The notes: generated from the sequence alone by a model not told the origin. DNA of 64,000 bases from Deltaproteobacteria bacterium (GCA_030694465.1 JAUXYJ010000097.1:119676-183675), one strand, 5' to 3'. Positions 54,438-62,406 are shown, numbered from the stretch's first letter. Program-made: numbers and translations.

Positions 54438-54940
54438 CGTGCGCTGAGCGTGAGCACGAGCAGCCCGACGTGATCGGGACCCTGCTCAAATCGCGTCACG
54501 CCCGAGGGCCCCGTGCACACCACGAGCGCGTGATGATCGGTGGGGTCTTCGGTGTTGGTGCAGCTGGGATATCTCGGAGCGAGCTGCGAGAGCCGCGTGC
54601 GCGCCATGAGCAGCTGGTTGTTGACCACAAGCGAGGTCCCTCTTGGCAGCGTGTGGATTGAGACTCTGACCTGGTCGACGTGCCCCGAGCGCGCGACGCG
54701 GATGGTCAGGGGACCTGCGATCCATGTGAGCGACCTGGGGGTCTGCAGCGGCGCGAGTCTAAGCGAGCCCACGAGCTGCCGAACCATGGGCAGCGTCATG
54801 CCGATGCGAACCCCGCCGATGTGCTCGCCGAGGACGACCTGGACGCGCTCGGGGCTCTGCGCGTACGAGGTGGTTGCGAGCGCCGCGACGGCCCCTGCAG
54901 AGAGCGCGAACAAGCGAAGGCGCGACACGGTCGAGAGCAT
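54434..54940 (-). CDS. Secreted hypothetical protein
   Basis: 168 residues from ATG 54940 with a signal peptide (LFALSAGAVAALATTSYAQ). The mature part has a repeated beta pattern and GVRIGMTLPMVRQLVGS, a phrase seen in some periplasmic proteins with G.r.G.t...v. One Cys pair (CTNTEDP, VVCTG). No family identified. Divergent to the following membrane protein gene, 27 bp between starts. Confidence 0.6.
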   Translation of the reverse strand: MLSTVSRLRLFALSAGAVAALATTSYAQSPERVQVVLGEHIGGVRIGMTLPMVRQLVGSLRLAPLQTPRSLTWIAGPLTIRVARSGHVDQVRVSIHTLPRGTSLVVNNQLLMARTRLSQLAPRYPSCTNTEDPTDHHALVVCTGPSGVTRFEQGPDHVGLLVLTLSAR

Positions 54941-54967
54941 TGGCGCTAGAGTCTTTCTGGGTACTGG

Positions 54968-55825
54968 ATGACGAAGAGCGAGTATAGCCCAGACGAAGTC
55001 CGCGAGATTCTGCGCAGGGCGACGCAAGGACGCGACAAGAGCGACGCGAATTCTCTCAGCCGCGACGAGCTCATTGAGGCAGCCCGAGAAGCGGGGCTTG
55101 ACGCGGACGCGGTGGCGCGCGCGGCGGACGAGGTGAGCGAGTCGCGAGCGCTTGATGCGCATCGGGCGAGCATGGCTGGCGTGAGGCGTCGCGAGCTTCG
55201 TGCTCATGCGACAGTGTATTTGCTGGCGAATCTCGCAATTGTGGCCCTGGGAGTGCTCTTCGCCACCAAGCTCTGGGCGATCGTGACGTTGGGCTGGGCT
55301 GTTGCGCTCTTGATGCACGCGAATGTGGCCTTGCGGCGGCCCAGTGATGATGAGGTCCGCGACGCGCTCGAGGTGCGCGCCCTCGAAGAGCGGGCGCGAC
55401 GCGCGGCGATCCAGGCTGAAGAATCGCGTCTGCTCTTGCTTGAAGAAAAGCAGGCAAAGATCTCACTGAGCGCATCGCAAGAGCAAGCACGCGACGCTCT
55501 TGTGAGCGCGCTGGACAAGAGTGTTGAGGCCGCGATGCGTACGGCGGCGAAGAAGCTCGAGACCTTGGCAGAGAGGCTCAATGGCGAGACTCAGCCAGCG
55601 AAGAGCGAGAGTGAATTTGGCAAGTACGTCGCGCAGAAGAAGGGCAAGACTCCCGCGGCAAGCGTGGCGCGAGCTGCGAGCGCTGAGCCCACGCAGAGCA
55701 CGGGAGTACGGGTTGAGAGCTCAACAAGCGGCACACCTTCGCGTGAAGTGCGTGAAGAATTGCAGAGCGAATCGCAGAAGCAAGCGCGCCCTTCTGCGGT
55801 GGCACGGCGACGAGCCGAGGACTAG
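54968..55825 (+). CDS. 2TM-domain protein with coiled coil
   Basis: A 285-residue protein. The N-terminal ~60 residues are helical and SHOCT-like or similar (YSPDEVREILRRATQ, SRDELIEAAREAGLDADAVARAADE); residues ~75-125 hold two close transmembrane helices (TVYLLANLAIVALGVLFATKLWAIVTLGWAVALLMHA); a charged coiled coil and a disordered Ser/Ala/Gln tail follow. This organisation matches small 2TM domain-containing membrane proteins of unknown function. Confidence 0.75.
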   Translation: MTKSEYSPDEVREILRRATQGRDKSDANSLSRDELIEAAREAGLDADAVARAADEVSESRALDAHRASMAGVRRRELRAHATVYLLANLAIVALGVLFATKLWAIVTLGWAVALLMHANVALRRPSDDEVRDALEVRALEERARRAAIQAEESRLLLLEEKQAKISLSASQEQARDALVSALDKSVEAAMRTAAKKLETLAERLNGETQPAKSESEFGKYVAQKKGKTPAASVARAASAEPTQSTGVRVESSTSGTPSREVREELQSESQKQARPSAVARRRAED

Positions 55826-55837
55826 TACAGCCTGCGA

Positions 55838-56569
55838 CTAGAACGTCCCAGAGACACCGGCGAGCCAGCCCCCGGCGCCCGCCACTGGCGTGACAAAGGG
55901 TGCAAACGAGAAGCTGCTGGGCGCGGTGAGCATGTCGTCGGGGACGGGGCGATCATAGGGGTTCATCGCGTTGTCCACGATGCTCATACTGATCATGCCG
56001 ACGTAGGTCCCTGCGACCCCAAAGATCAGCCCGCCTCCCGGTCCGGCCAGCGCGAATCCAGGGATTGATAAGACGGCGCCTACGGCCAGCGAGCCAAGGC
56101 TGCGGATCGCGAGGCTCTTAAACCCTACGGCGCGGTGTCCGCGGCTCCAGTGCACAATCGGGCCCGTGAAGACATATCCAACGAGGGCGACGGTGCTCAT
56201 GATTGCGACCGCCGCGAGTGGGTCCCGGAACCTCGCCGACGACCCAGCAACGAGAATGGCAATCGGCGACACGACTAGATTGGCGATGTCGACGCCCACG
56301 ATGGGCCAGCCGTAAAATACCTCGGGGTAGGGGGCGGGGGGCACAGTCGCCGTGCTGGCAGACTCGGCGGCTCTCGGGCCGGTTTGCACAGCGATGGGCG
56401 CGAGGGTGGTGGTGCTCGACGCTGTCTGCGGTGCTGCCAACGCGTCGGTTGGTTGTGCTGCGTTGATCGCGTCGGGCGGGGTGGCCTGCTGCGCGTGCGC
56501 GGCGGAGGGCGTTAGGCAGAGCGATGTGGTGAGGCTTGCGGCGAGGAGCGAGAGCGAAAGTGGCTTCAT
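55838..56569 (-). CDS. Secreted membrane protein, paralogue A
   Basis: ATG 56569 starts a 243-residue protein with a signal peptide (LSLSLLAASLTTSLCLTPSAAHAQ), a low-complexity Ala/Thr/Pro linker and a C-terminal region with several hydrophobic segments (VVSPIAILVAG, AVAIMSTVALVGYVFTGPIVHW, GGGLIFGVAGTYVGM) ending FAPFVTPVAGAGGWLAGVSGTF. The segment GPIVHWSRGHRAVGFKSLAIRSLG is shared with paralogue B next to it. Family unnamed; probably an outer- or inner-membrane protein. Its last ~70 bp are almost identical to those of paralogue B. Confidence 0.7.
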   Translation of the reverse strand: MKPLSLSLLAASLTTSLCLTPSAAHAQQATPPDAINAAQPTDALAAPQTASSTTTLAPIAVQTGPRAAESASTATVPPAPYPEVFYGWPIVGVDIANLVVSPIAILVAGSSARFRDPLAAVAIMSTVALVGYVFTGPIVHWSRGHRAVGFKSLAIRSLGSLAVGAVLSIPGFALAGPGGGLIFGVAGTYVGMISMSIVDNAMNPYDRPVPDDMLTAPSSFSFAPFVTPVAGAGGWLAGVSGTF

Positions 56570-56627
56570 CGGAGGCACCATGGATGTATCGAATAATCGC
56601 GCGCGAGGGATGAGAAAAACGTCGCGC

Positions 56628-57335
56628 TCAGAACGTCCCAGAGACGCCGGCGAGCCAGCCACCGGCGCCCGCCATCGGCGTGACAAAGGGTGCAAACGAG
56701 CGCTGATTTCGCGCTTGAGTACGGGCGATGCCAGAGACCACGCGGGGCTCAAAACCGAGCACGGTCCAGTCGATGATGCTCGTGGTGATGATCGCGCCGC
56801 AGGCAAAGTTGAGCGCGAACAAAAAGGGTAAGATCGGGCCGGGCAGCCATGCGCCGAGGCCGAAGCCAAGGGCAGCAGAGCCCAGTGTGCCGAGTGAGCG
56901 CATGGCGAGGCTCCGCCACCCGTGCTCTCGGTTGCCGTGTGTCCAGTGCACAATGGGCCCACTGAAGAGCCACGCGGAGTACGCGAGGGCCGCGACGGCG
57001 ATGGGGGGACCCGCGCCGAAGCCACCCAGGGCCGTCGCGAGCAGGGGTGCTCCGAACATCAGTCCAACATCGATTCCAAGCATGGGCAGGCCGTAAAACA
57101 CGAGCTCTGTCGCCTGCGGTGGTGGCGTGATGTTGGGCAGCGGAGGGGGCGCTTCGATGCGGAGCGGCGCGAGGGTTGTCTGTCGCACTTCGGGGATGGC
57201 GCTTGGCAATATGGGAGGGCCGTCGGCGGGCTGTTGCTGCGCGGGCGCGCTCAGCGGGAGCGCCATCGAAGCGAGCAACGTGAGCAAACCGGTAACCTGG
57301 CGCGTGGGGATGCTAAGAAAAGTGCGTCGAGACAT
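56628..57335 (-). CDS. Secreted membrane protein, paralogue B
   Basis: ATG 57335 (235 residues) with a signal peptide (GLLTLLASMALPLSAPAQQ), a Pro-rich linker and hydrophobic segments mirroring paralogue A: LVFYGLPMLGIDVGLMFG, GPIVHWTHGNREHGWRSLAMRSLGTLG and the identical ending SFAPFVTPMAGAGGWLAGVSGTF. The two genes are 58 bp apart, tandem on the minus strand, and clearly arose by duplication. The body of the proteins has diverged while the last ~70 bp have not. Confidence 0.7.
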   Translation of the reverse strand: MSRRTFLSIPTRQVTGLLTLLASMALPLSAPAQQQPADGPPILPSAIPEVRQTTLAPLRIEAPPPLPNITPPPQATELVFYGLPMLGIDVGLMFGAPLLATALGGFGAGPPIAVAALAYSAWLFSGPIVHWTHGNREHGWRSLAMRSLGTLGSAALGFGLGAWLPGPILPFLFALNFACGAIITTSIIDWTVLGFEPRVVSGIARTQARNQRSFAPFVTPMAGAGGWLAGVSGTF

Positions 57336-57420
57336 CGCGCTCAAGCCTACTGCAACCAAGGGTCATCACGCGCGGGATGTGCCCAAATTTCTCTCGCGAG
57401 GTCGCGATCGAGGGTGCCGT

Positions 57421-57981
57421 CTAAATCTCGTAATCGGGGAGCTCTTCGGGGCCCTCAATGCGCTCTTTGTAGGTCGCGAGGAGGTCGAGTTTGCGCTCCC
57501 AGGACTTGCCGACGGCGCGAAACGCGAGCCAGCTTACAGCGTAAGCTAGACCGATCGCGAGGGTCTTGATGGTGGACCACACGCGCTGGTCTCCGCGAAA
57601 GAGCATGTTGCCCGAGATGTAGAGCAAGAAGACCGCGAAGAACACACGGAGCCCGCGCTCAGAGATGACCCCCCGGGTGGCGAGCGACGAGCCTCCGACG
57701 GCGCCCAGGGCGAAGGCCGCGGCCATGATCATCGCGGCGCGCCAATCGACAAGCCCTGCCTTGGCATACTTGAGCACCGCGAAGACCCCAATGGGCGGGA
57801 GCAACATCGCGAGGCTCGTCCCCACAGCGCGTTGCTGTGAGAACCCAAAGAGAAACACTAGGGCTGGGATCACGAGCACCCCGCCGCCGATTCCGAGCAG
57901 CCCGCTGAGACCGCCGACGAAGCCCCCAAAGAGCAACAACATCACCGATTGCAGGGTGGTCATGGGCATTGTCGATAGCAT
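57421..57981 (-). CDS. TauE/SafE-family permease (short)
   Basis: A 186-residue membrane protein with the TauE/SafE start FGGFVGGLSGLLGIGGGVLVIPALVFLFGFSQQRAVGTSLAMLLPP and LKYAKAGLVDWRAAMIMAAAFALGAVGGS. Full-length members have eight helices (~250 residues); this one ends after about four to five, with a cytoplasmic KERIEGPEELPDYEI tail, so it may be a half-size or truncated form. Start among ATG 57981/57969/57963 is not decided. Family members export sulfite or sulfonates. Confidence 0.75.
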   Translation of the reverse strand: MLSTMPMTTLQSVMLLLFGGFVGGLSGLLGIGGGVLVIPALVFLFGFSQQRAVGTSLAMLLPPIGVFAVLKYAKAGLVDWRAAMIMAAAFALGAVGGSSLATRGVISERGLRVFFAVFLLYISGNMLFRGDQRVWSTIKTLAIGLAYAVSWLAFRAVGKSWERKLDLLATYKERIEGPEELPDYEI

Positions 57982-58109
57982 TGCTGTGCGAATTTCGTGA
58001 GCGAATGTGTCGCCTGAGCCCAGAGGGCCGCTCGCTCATGGCGTGAGGTCTCGCTGGCAACGCTTGCAACTCGGCGCGATCGTGCGTAGACAACCGCCTC
58101 GCTCATTCT

Positions 58110-58196
58110 GGAGGAGTGGCCGAGTGGTTGAAGGCAGCGGTCTTGAAAACCGCCGTACCGGGAACGGTACCAGGGGTTCGAATCCCTTCTCCTCCG
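58110..58196 (+). tRNA. tRNA-Ser (anticodon UGA)
   Basis: An 87-nt cloverleaf with a long variable arm. Acceptor GGAGGAG pairs with CTCCTCC; the anticodon loop is CTTGAAA (anticodon TGA); the variable stem CCGTACCGGGAACGGTACC is typical of serine tRNA, and the T-arm is GGGGTTCGAATCCC. CCA is not encoded. The 3' end abuts a tyrosine integrase gene, so this is a likely attachment site for the element that follows. Confidence 0.96.
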
Positions 58197-58221
58197 CAGT
58201 AAAACCCCAATCAAGTTGCGG

Positions 58222-59340
58222 TCAGTCACCCCGAGTCGGGACCGCTGAAAAGGGCCCAAAACGGCTCTCTACAGCCCCAGTTTTGTACAAGTTTTGTACA
58301 CGCGGGGCCTTGAGGGCGACGTCACTTCGGTAGCGCCCGAGGTACCTTTGCGTCGTCGCGAGCAGCTCGTGACCAAGCCATCTCTGTACATGGTGCAGCG
58401 GGACCTGAGCTCGCACGGCCTCGGTGGCAAAGGTGCGCCGGAGGTCGTGCCAACCTTTGATGGTGAGCCCGGCAGCTTCGGCGGCTCGGTGAAGACGCTT
58501 CGTTGTGCTGTCCGCAAGCACTCGCGGTCCTCGCGCTGCGACCCATCGCCGCGCGAGCGCAAGAGTCTCAGGGTGGCAGGGAATCCGACGCTCGCGGTGA
58601 CTTTTGCCACTCCAGGCTTGATCGTGTGCACCTTGTTCGGGGTAGACCCTCACCCACTCGTCAGAAATGTCGTCCATGCGCAGGCGGGAGAGCTCTTCGC
58701 GCCGGAGTCCGGTTGCGGCAGCGACTCGGACGGCGAGGGCAAGCCACTCATGCTCGCGGTGTGACCCAAACGACGTAGCGATCTGCTCCACCTCGGCGGG
58801 TGATGGAATCAAGTCGAGAGCCACACGCTTTGATTCGCGAAGGCGCCGGCGCTTCGCCATCGCAGCCACGGGCGCGCACAGTGAGGGGCTCTGTTCGGTT
58901 GCCCAACGAAGAGCCTTGCGAATGACGTCTTCATCGCGGTTGACGGTGGCAGCCGTGACAATCGCGAGCCGCTGAGCGCGCCACATCGCGACCACCTTCG
59001 ACGTGAGCTGTCCAGGGTATTCAATCCCTCGCGCTTCGCACCATTCGGCAAATGCGGCGGCCCGCTGCGCGGCGCTTCGCCGTGTGCGTGCAGTCCACCC
59101 ATGGGGCGCAGAAACGTAGGCAATTACTATCTGGGCGATCGTGGTCGAGCCTCCGCGAGCCCGAGACGCTTGCGGAGGGTCTCGGAGGGCAGCGGCAAAG
59201 CTTCGCTCGGCCTCAGCTTCGTTTGTCGTGCCGAGAGAGAATCTCCCGACGTTCGGGAGATACGCCCACCAGGTCTGACGGCGCTTATAGCGGTGGGCAC
59301 CACGGACGTTTCGAGTACGTACGCTTCGACTGACTCCCAC
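58222..59340 (-). CDS. Tyrosine site-specific integrase
   Basis: A 372-residue recombinase. The N-terminus (RYKRRQTWWAYLPNVGRFSLGTTNEAEAERSFAAALRD) is an arm-binding beta-rich domain; a SAM-like core-binding domain follows; the catalytic domain shows Arg in TGLRREELSRLRMDD, HDLRRTFATEAV (HxxR) and GHELLATTQRYLG (His...Tyr). It points toward tRNA-Ser and begins 25 bp after it, as expected for an integrase next to its attachment site. Its 5' end overlaps the Xis-like ORF by 214 bp. Confidence 0.93.
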   Translation of the reverse strand: MGVSRSVRTRNVRGAHRYKRRQTWWAYLPNVGRFSLGTTNEAEAERSFAAALRDPPQASRARGGSTTIAQIVIAYVSAPHGWTARTRRSAAQRAAAFAEWCEARGIEYPGQLTSKVVAMWRAQRLAIVTAATVNRDEDVIRKALRWATEQSPSLCAPVAAMAKRRRLRESKRVALDLIPSPAEVEQIATSFGSHREHEWLALAVRVAAATGLRREELSRLRMDDISDEWVRVYPEQGAHDQAWSGKSHRERRIPCHPETLALARRWVAARGPRVLADSTTKRLHRAAEAAGLTIKGWHDLRRTFATEAVRAQVPLHHVQRWLGHELLATTQRYLGRYRSDVALKAPRVQNLYKTGAVESRFGPFSAVPTRGD

Positions 59341-59471
59341 CTGATCCTCAACTTTCGCCCCACTCGAAACGCAGTCAGTCTCCCTCGCGCGATCTCGCGG
59401 CGCACAGTGTCTGGATGCACTGCGAGCGCCTTCGCGACGTCGTTAATTGTTGCGATCCCCTCGCCCATCAC
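59127..59471 (-). CDS. Excisionase-like MerR/HTH_17 protein
   Basis: The N-terminal ~55 residues are a small winged HTH: ATINDVAKALAVHPDTVRREIARGRLTAFRVGRKLRIRWESVEAYVLE, typical of Xis/HTH_17 proteins. The next ~55 residues read through the integrase gene in another frame and may be unstructured. The start overlaps the upstream hypothetical gene (ATGA). It should regulate or help excision of the element. The overlap with the integrase by 214 bp is unusual. Confidence 0.75.
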   Translation of the reverse strand: MMGEGIATINDVAKALAVHPDTVRREIARGRLTAFRVGRKLRIRWESVEAYVLETSVVPTAISAVRPGGRISRTSGDSLSARQTKLRPSEALPLPSETLRKRLGLAEARPRSPR

Positions 59472-59857
59472 GCGGCCCTCCCGTCACAGAGATCCTCGAG
59501 CCTGTGGACCCACGCGGTGTTGATCCACACACGGACTAGGGGGCCGTGATACGGGGTCGCAGCGATCGGCTCCTGCAAGTCCCGGTCAAAGTTCTTTACG
59601 AACTGCTCCCCACGAAGCGTGTACTCAGCCTTCGTGACGAAGGATACCCACCCGAGAAAGCGAGCGCTGGGCGGATCAATCAGCAGGCCCAATGCTGCGA
59701 TTCTGAGGATCCAACTCTGCTCACTCGAATCGAGGGCCTGGAGTGTTGCCGCCGCCGCAAGGCCGCGCGTGGGCTCGTCGAGCGATTCGATCTCCATGTG
59801 ATTTGGCGCTCCGATCGCGATCACGCTGCGACACCACGTCCATTCGGTGGCGCTCAT
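59468..59857 (-). CDS. Element hypothetical protein
   Basis: A 129-residue protein with a Leu-rich helical start (EPTRGLAAAATLQALDSSEQSWILRIAALGLLI) and a C-terminal WINTAWVHRLEDLCDG. No family recognised. It overlaps the Xis-like start and the next upstream gene (ATGA at both ends), so it belongs to the leftward element operon. Confidence 0.6.
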   Translation of the reverse strand: MSATEWTWCRSVIAIGAPNHMEIESLDEPTRGLAAAATLQALDSSEQSWILRIAALGLLIDPPSARFLGWVSFVTKAEYTLRGEQFVKNFDRDLQEPIAATPYHGPLVRVWINTAWVHRLEDLCDGRAA

Positions 59858-60111
59858 CGCGCACCCCGCTTTTCGAGAATTGCAGCCAATTTGTGTACGT
59901 TCTCCGCGAGCAGCGTTGCCTGCTCGTCCCCGTTGGCTGCATCGCCGTCCTCGATTGCCTGTGCGCAGCCGCAGATTGCCCGATCGATCGCGAGCAGCAC
60001 CGTGCGGATATTCGGGTCAGTCTCATCGAGCATCGAGCGAGCCTCGATATCTGTCAGCCCTAGGCCCGCGACGAGCGCAGCCTGCAGCGCCTCTGTGTTG
60101 GGGCTGTTCAT
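59854..60111 (-). CDS. Small element hypothetical protein
   Basis: An 85-residue protein from ATG 60111, overlapping both neighbours (ATGA). Composition is acidic-helical with ALQAALVAGLGLTDIEARSMLDE and AIDRAICGCAQAIEDGDAANGDEQATLLAENVHKLAAILEKRGAR, suggesting a helical bundle. No family recognised. Confidence 0.6.
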   Translation of the reverse strand: MNSPNTEALQAALVAGLGLTDIEARSMLDETDPNIRTVLLAIDRAICGCAQAIEDGDAANGDEQATLLAENVHKLAAILEKRGAR

Positions 60112-60704
60112 GCTGCCACCTCCATCACCTGCATTGCCTGCAGGTGCACCCGAGCCGCAGGCTTCCGAAAGCGCTCGCCTCGCGGAAACCTCGCCGCGAG
60201 CTCGTCCCACTCGGTGGGTGCCCGCCGAGCAAAGTTCGTCCCGTCCTGCTTCGACGTGGTGAGCAGCGCACGCTTGCGAAGCCACTGATAGCTGACGCCC
60301 ATTCTGCGAGCGGCTTCGGCAAGGGTCTCGAGCGCGAGCCACGCGTCGAACGCGTCGCGTGCGTCGTCGCGCTCGTAGTGGTACCGGCACGAGCGCCCGT
60401 AGTGTCTTCGCAGTGGATAAACACGAACCCGTTGCACGCCGGCTTCGCGCAAGATCTTGCGAAGCGTCACGGGATCCACGCCGAACTCAGGCGCGAGCGT
60501 GTTGAGAGTCTCGCGCCCTTGGGGAACTCCCATGTGCAGGCCCAATCGTTTGGCCCGTTCCCGAATCGCGTACCACGTGTGAGGCGCGAGCTCGCGGGCG
60601 AGATTTCGCTGGCTCATCTCGCCCCACTCGCGAGTGAGGTAGGTGATTTGCGCTTGAGTCCACCGGTGACAAGTGCCGTGCTGGCCGTGCCGTCGCTTCT
60701 TCAT
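60108..60704 (-). CDS. Multi-HTH DNA-binding protein of the element
   Basis: ATG 60704 follows an exact AAGGAG; the longer track start is unsupported. The 198-residue protein is basic, with several HTH-like stretches: WTQAQITYLTREWGEMSQRNLARELAPHTWYAIRERAKRLGL, LAPEFGVDPVTLRKILREAGV and LAEAARRMGVSYQWLRKRALL. It is probably a DNA-binding regulator or adaptor of the element. Overlaps the small gene downstream. Confidence 0.7.
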   Translation of the reverse strand: MKKRRHGQHGTCHRWTQAQITYLTREWGEMSQRNLARELAPHTWYAIRERAKRLGLHMGVPQGRETLNTLAPEFGVDPVTLRKILREAGVQRVRVYPLRRHYGRSCRYHYERDDARDAFDAWLALETLAEAARRMGVSYQWLRKRALLTTSKQDGTNFARRAPTEWDELAARFPRGERFRKPAARVHLQAMQVMEVAA

Positions 60705-60802
60705 GGTGCTCCTTTGCGGGCCTGGTCCAATGTGGCCCCGGAGAGGCCCGGACGACGCGGTAAGGACGCGTGTCACGGGCCCCTGCGGGGACACACCCGA
60801 GC

Positions 60803-61018
60803 TCACTCCGCCTTGGGCGCTAAGGGCACGCATGGAGGCGCAGCGCGTTCCCACTTGCGTGTGTACGGGCGCGTGTAGCGGCGCACACCGAAGATGGATT
60901 CGCGCACCGTGCCGCAGCGCTCACACCACGCGCGGTACGGGCGAAGGGCGACCCAGCAGTGGGACCGCGACGGCGTCAGCGTAGGTGTCTGAGTTTGGTG
61001 GCGGGATTGGCTAATCAC
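60803..61018 (-). CDS. Small zinc-binding-type element protein
   Basis: The track start at 61054 (TTG) would place ~13 codons inside a 34-bp palindrome; GTG 61018 (71 residues) is preferred. The sequence has HCWVALRPYRAWCERCGTVRES, a His/Cys pattern common in small phage Zn-binding proteins, then a basic tail. Coding is plausible but the short length and start keep confidence modest. Confidence 0.5.
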   Translation of the reverse strand: MISQSRHQTQTPTLTPSRSHCWVALRPYRAWCERCGTVRESIFGVRRYTRPYTRKWERAAPPCVPLAPKAE

Positions 61019-61049
61019 GAAAGTAGCAGTAGCTACTGCTACTTTCGTG
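61016..61049. promoter_or_regulatory. 34-bp perfect palindrome, candidate operator
   Basis: Half-site CACGAAAGTAGCAGTAG followed by its exact reverse complement. It lies at the 5' end of the leftward gene 60803-61018 and shares the CAGTAGCTACTG core with the site at 62123-62136, so both are likely bound by the element's repressor. Confidence 0.75.
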
Positions 61050-61083
61050 GTCAAGCGGAAAGTTCCCGGCTAGCAACAAATGG

Positions 61084-61590
61084 CTAGTCGTTGGGGTCAA
61101 AGTTCAGGGCGAGGGCAATACCGAGAGCCAGTGCAGCCACTGCCAAAATGACCCCGGTTGATAAATCCCATTGGTACCAAGCAATACAGCCCAAGGCGGC
61201 AGCACCAAGCACCGCACTGCGCACCATTTCTGCACGTTGACGCTGCACTTCTTTGGCAGAAACAGGACTGCGGCTGCCATGTTCTTCCCGCGCTCGCCTG
61301 GCGCTCATTGTGCCTTTTGCCGCGTTACAACCGGTGCAACACATCCGCCAGTTTTGAGGCGAATCAGTCCCGCCTCTGGCGATCGGCTTTGAATGATCTA
61401 CCTGCCAGCCATGTAGACCTTCCCTCGCGTAGTTTTGTCGATCGCGCTTCTTGGTGCAGATGTGACAGCGGCCGTCGGTTCGATCGTAGACTTTGTCGAG
61501 TTCTTCAGCGGTGTATTTACGTCGCCTAGACCGTGGGCGAAGTGACCTAAAAATCCTGCGAAAACTACGATTAAAGTCGTCGTCTGACAT
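61084..61590 (-). CDS. HNH endonuclease with C-terminal membrane helices
   Basis: A 168-residue protein. After a basic N-terminus, CHIC, then GWQVDHSKPIARGGTDSPQNW and CCTGCNAAKGTM give a zinc-ribbon HNH nuclease (DH pair and metal-binding Asn). Residues ~125-165 (AVLGAAALGCIAWYQWDLSTGVILAVAALALGIALAL) form two membrane helices at the end. It is directly behind the XRE repressor (9 bp gap) on the same strand, so it is probably expressed when the element is dormant. Confidence 0.85.
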   Translation of the reverse strand: MSDDDFNRSFRRIFRSLRPRSRRRKYTAEELDKVYDRTDGRCHICTKKRDRQNYAREGLHGWQVDHSKPIARGGTDSPQNWRMCCTGCNAAKGTMSARRAREEHGSRSPVSAKEVQRQRAEMVRSAVLGAAALGCIAWYQWDLSTGVILAVAALALGIALALNFDPND

Positions 61591-61599
61591 ACTCTTCTC

Positions 61600-62091
61600 T
61601 CAGTCCGAATTCTTGGTCACTTTGTTGTGAAGGCCGTAACGAGCAACAAACTGGGCGAGATCAATCACAAACGCTGGCGTGATCTCAGAGCCTCTCGGCG
61701 TTGAGAGGTTCGCAATCTGCGCGGCGACGTCAATGGCTTCGTCAGGGACAATATTCAGTCGTTTTGCTGCTTCTGCAGATCGAATCCAATTTGGATGACT
61801 GCCAAGACGATCAAGACTGAGCGAGTCTTTTCTTCCATAGAGTTGGTCAAGTGACTGTCCGGTAAAGTCAGCGATTGCGTTCAACAACTTGGATCCCGCG
61901 CCCCGCTTTCCGTTCAGGAACTCGTTGAGGAAGGGGGCAGCCACTCCGAGCTCTCGCGCGAAGGCTGCGATGTTGCCCTCAGCGTGCTGCTCAACCAGCT
62001 GCTTCACGACCATTCTCAGCCTCGCATTCGCGGGTTCTGGCAGTGATTTTGATGACACGCAGTTAACTGTAGCCGCTGTTACAGTAGCCAT
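61600..62091 (-). CDS. XRE-family repressor of the element
   Basis: 163 residues from ATG 62091, which has an AAGGAG 11 bp upstream; ATG 62121 is an alternative. The N-terminal HTH (EGNIAAFARELGVAAPFLNEFLNGKRG) is of XRE/Cro-CI type and the C-terminus (VPDEAIDVAAQIANLS...) has no recognised domain. A divergent Cro-like gene begins 52 bp away with palindromes between them, the layout of a genetic switch. Confidence 0.8.
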   Translation of the reverse strand: MATVTAATVNCVSSKSLPEPANARLRMVVKQLVEQHAEGNIAAFARELGVAAPFLNEFLNGKRGAGSKLLNAIADFTGQSLDQLYGRKDSLSLDRLGSHPNWIRSAEAAKRLNIVPDEAIDVAAQIANLSTPRGSEITPAFVIDLAQFVARYGLHNKVTKNSD

Positions 62092-62122
62092 GGCTTCATT
62101 TGCTCCTTGACGAAAACTCATC

Positions 62123-62136
62123 GCAGTAGCTACTGC
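62123..62136. promoter_or_regulatory. Switch operator palindrome
   Basis: GCAGTAGCTACTGC, perfectly palindromic, in the gap between the divergent XRE and Cro-like genes. Core identical to the centre of the 34-bp palindrome at 61016; a looser ACTGTA...TACAGT inverted repeat sits at 62066-62085 over the repressor start. Confidence 0.75.
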
Positions 62137-62142
62137 TACTCC

Positions 62143-62406
62143 ATGAGCGGACCGACGAAGTTAAGGGCCTGGCGAGTCACTCAGCCTTCACGGCTCTCAA
62201 TGGTTGACGCCGCGAAAGCGGTGAGAGTGACCCACGCGAGCTGGCATGATTGGGAAAAGGGCAAGAAAAAGCCTGATCTTTCCAACGCGCTTGCAATTGA
62301 GAACCTGACTGACGGAGCTGTTCGGATTGAGGACTGGGGCTATCAGGCAGCGGCCGAGGCGGCAGGGCTGGTTTGGGCGCGGCGACACCGCAACGAGGCG
62401 GCATGA
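62143..62406 (+). CDS. Cro-like HTH protein
   Basis: 87 residues from ATG 62143. The N-terminal part (KLRAWRVTQPSRLSMVDAAKAVRVTHASWHDWEKGKKKPDLSNALAIENLTDG) is a compact HTH, typical of Cro/XRE proteins; the C-terminus is Ala-rich. It is divergent from the repressor and is the first gene of the rightward block, with the next gene overlapping its stop (ATGA). Confidence 0.75.
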   Translation: MSGPTKLRAWRVTQPSRLSMVDAAKAVRVTHASWHDWEKGKKKPDLSNALAIENLTDGAVRIEDWGYQAAAEAAGLVWARRHRNEAA

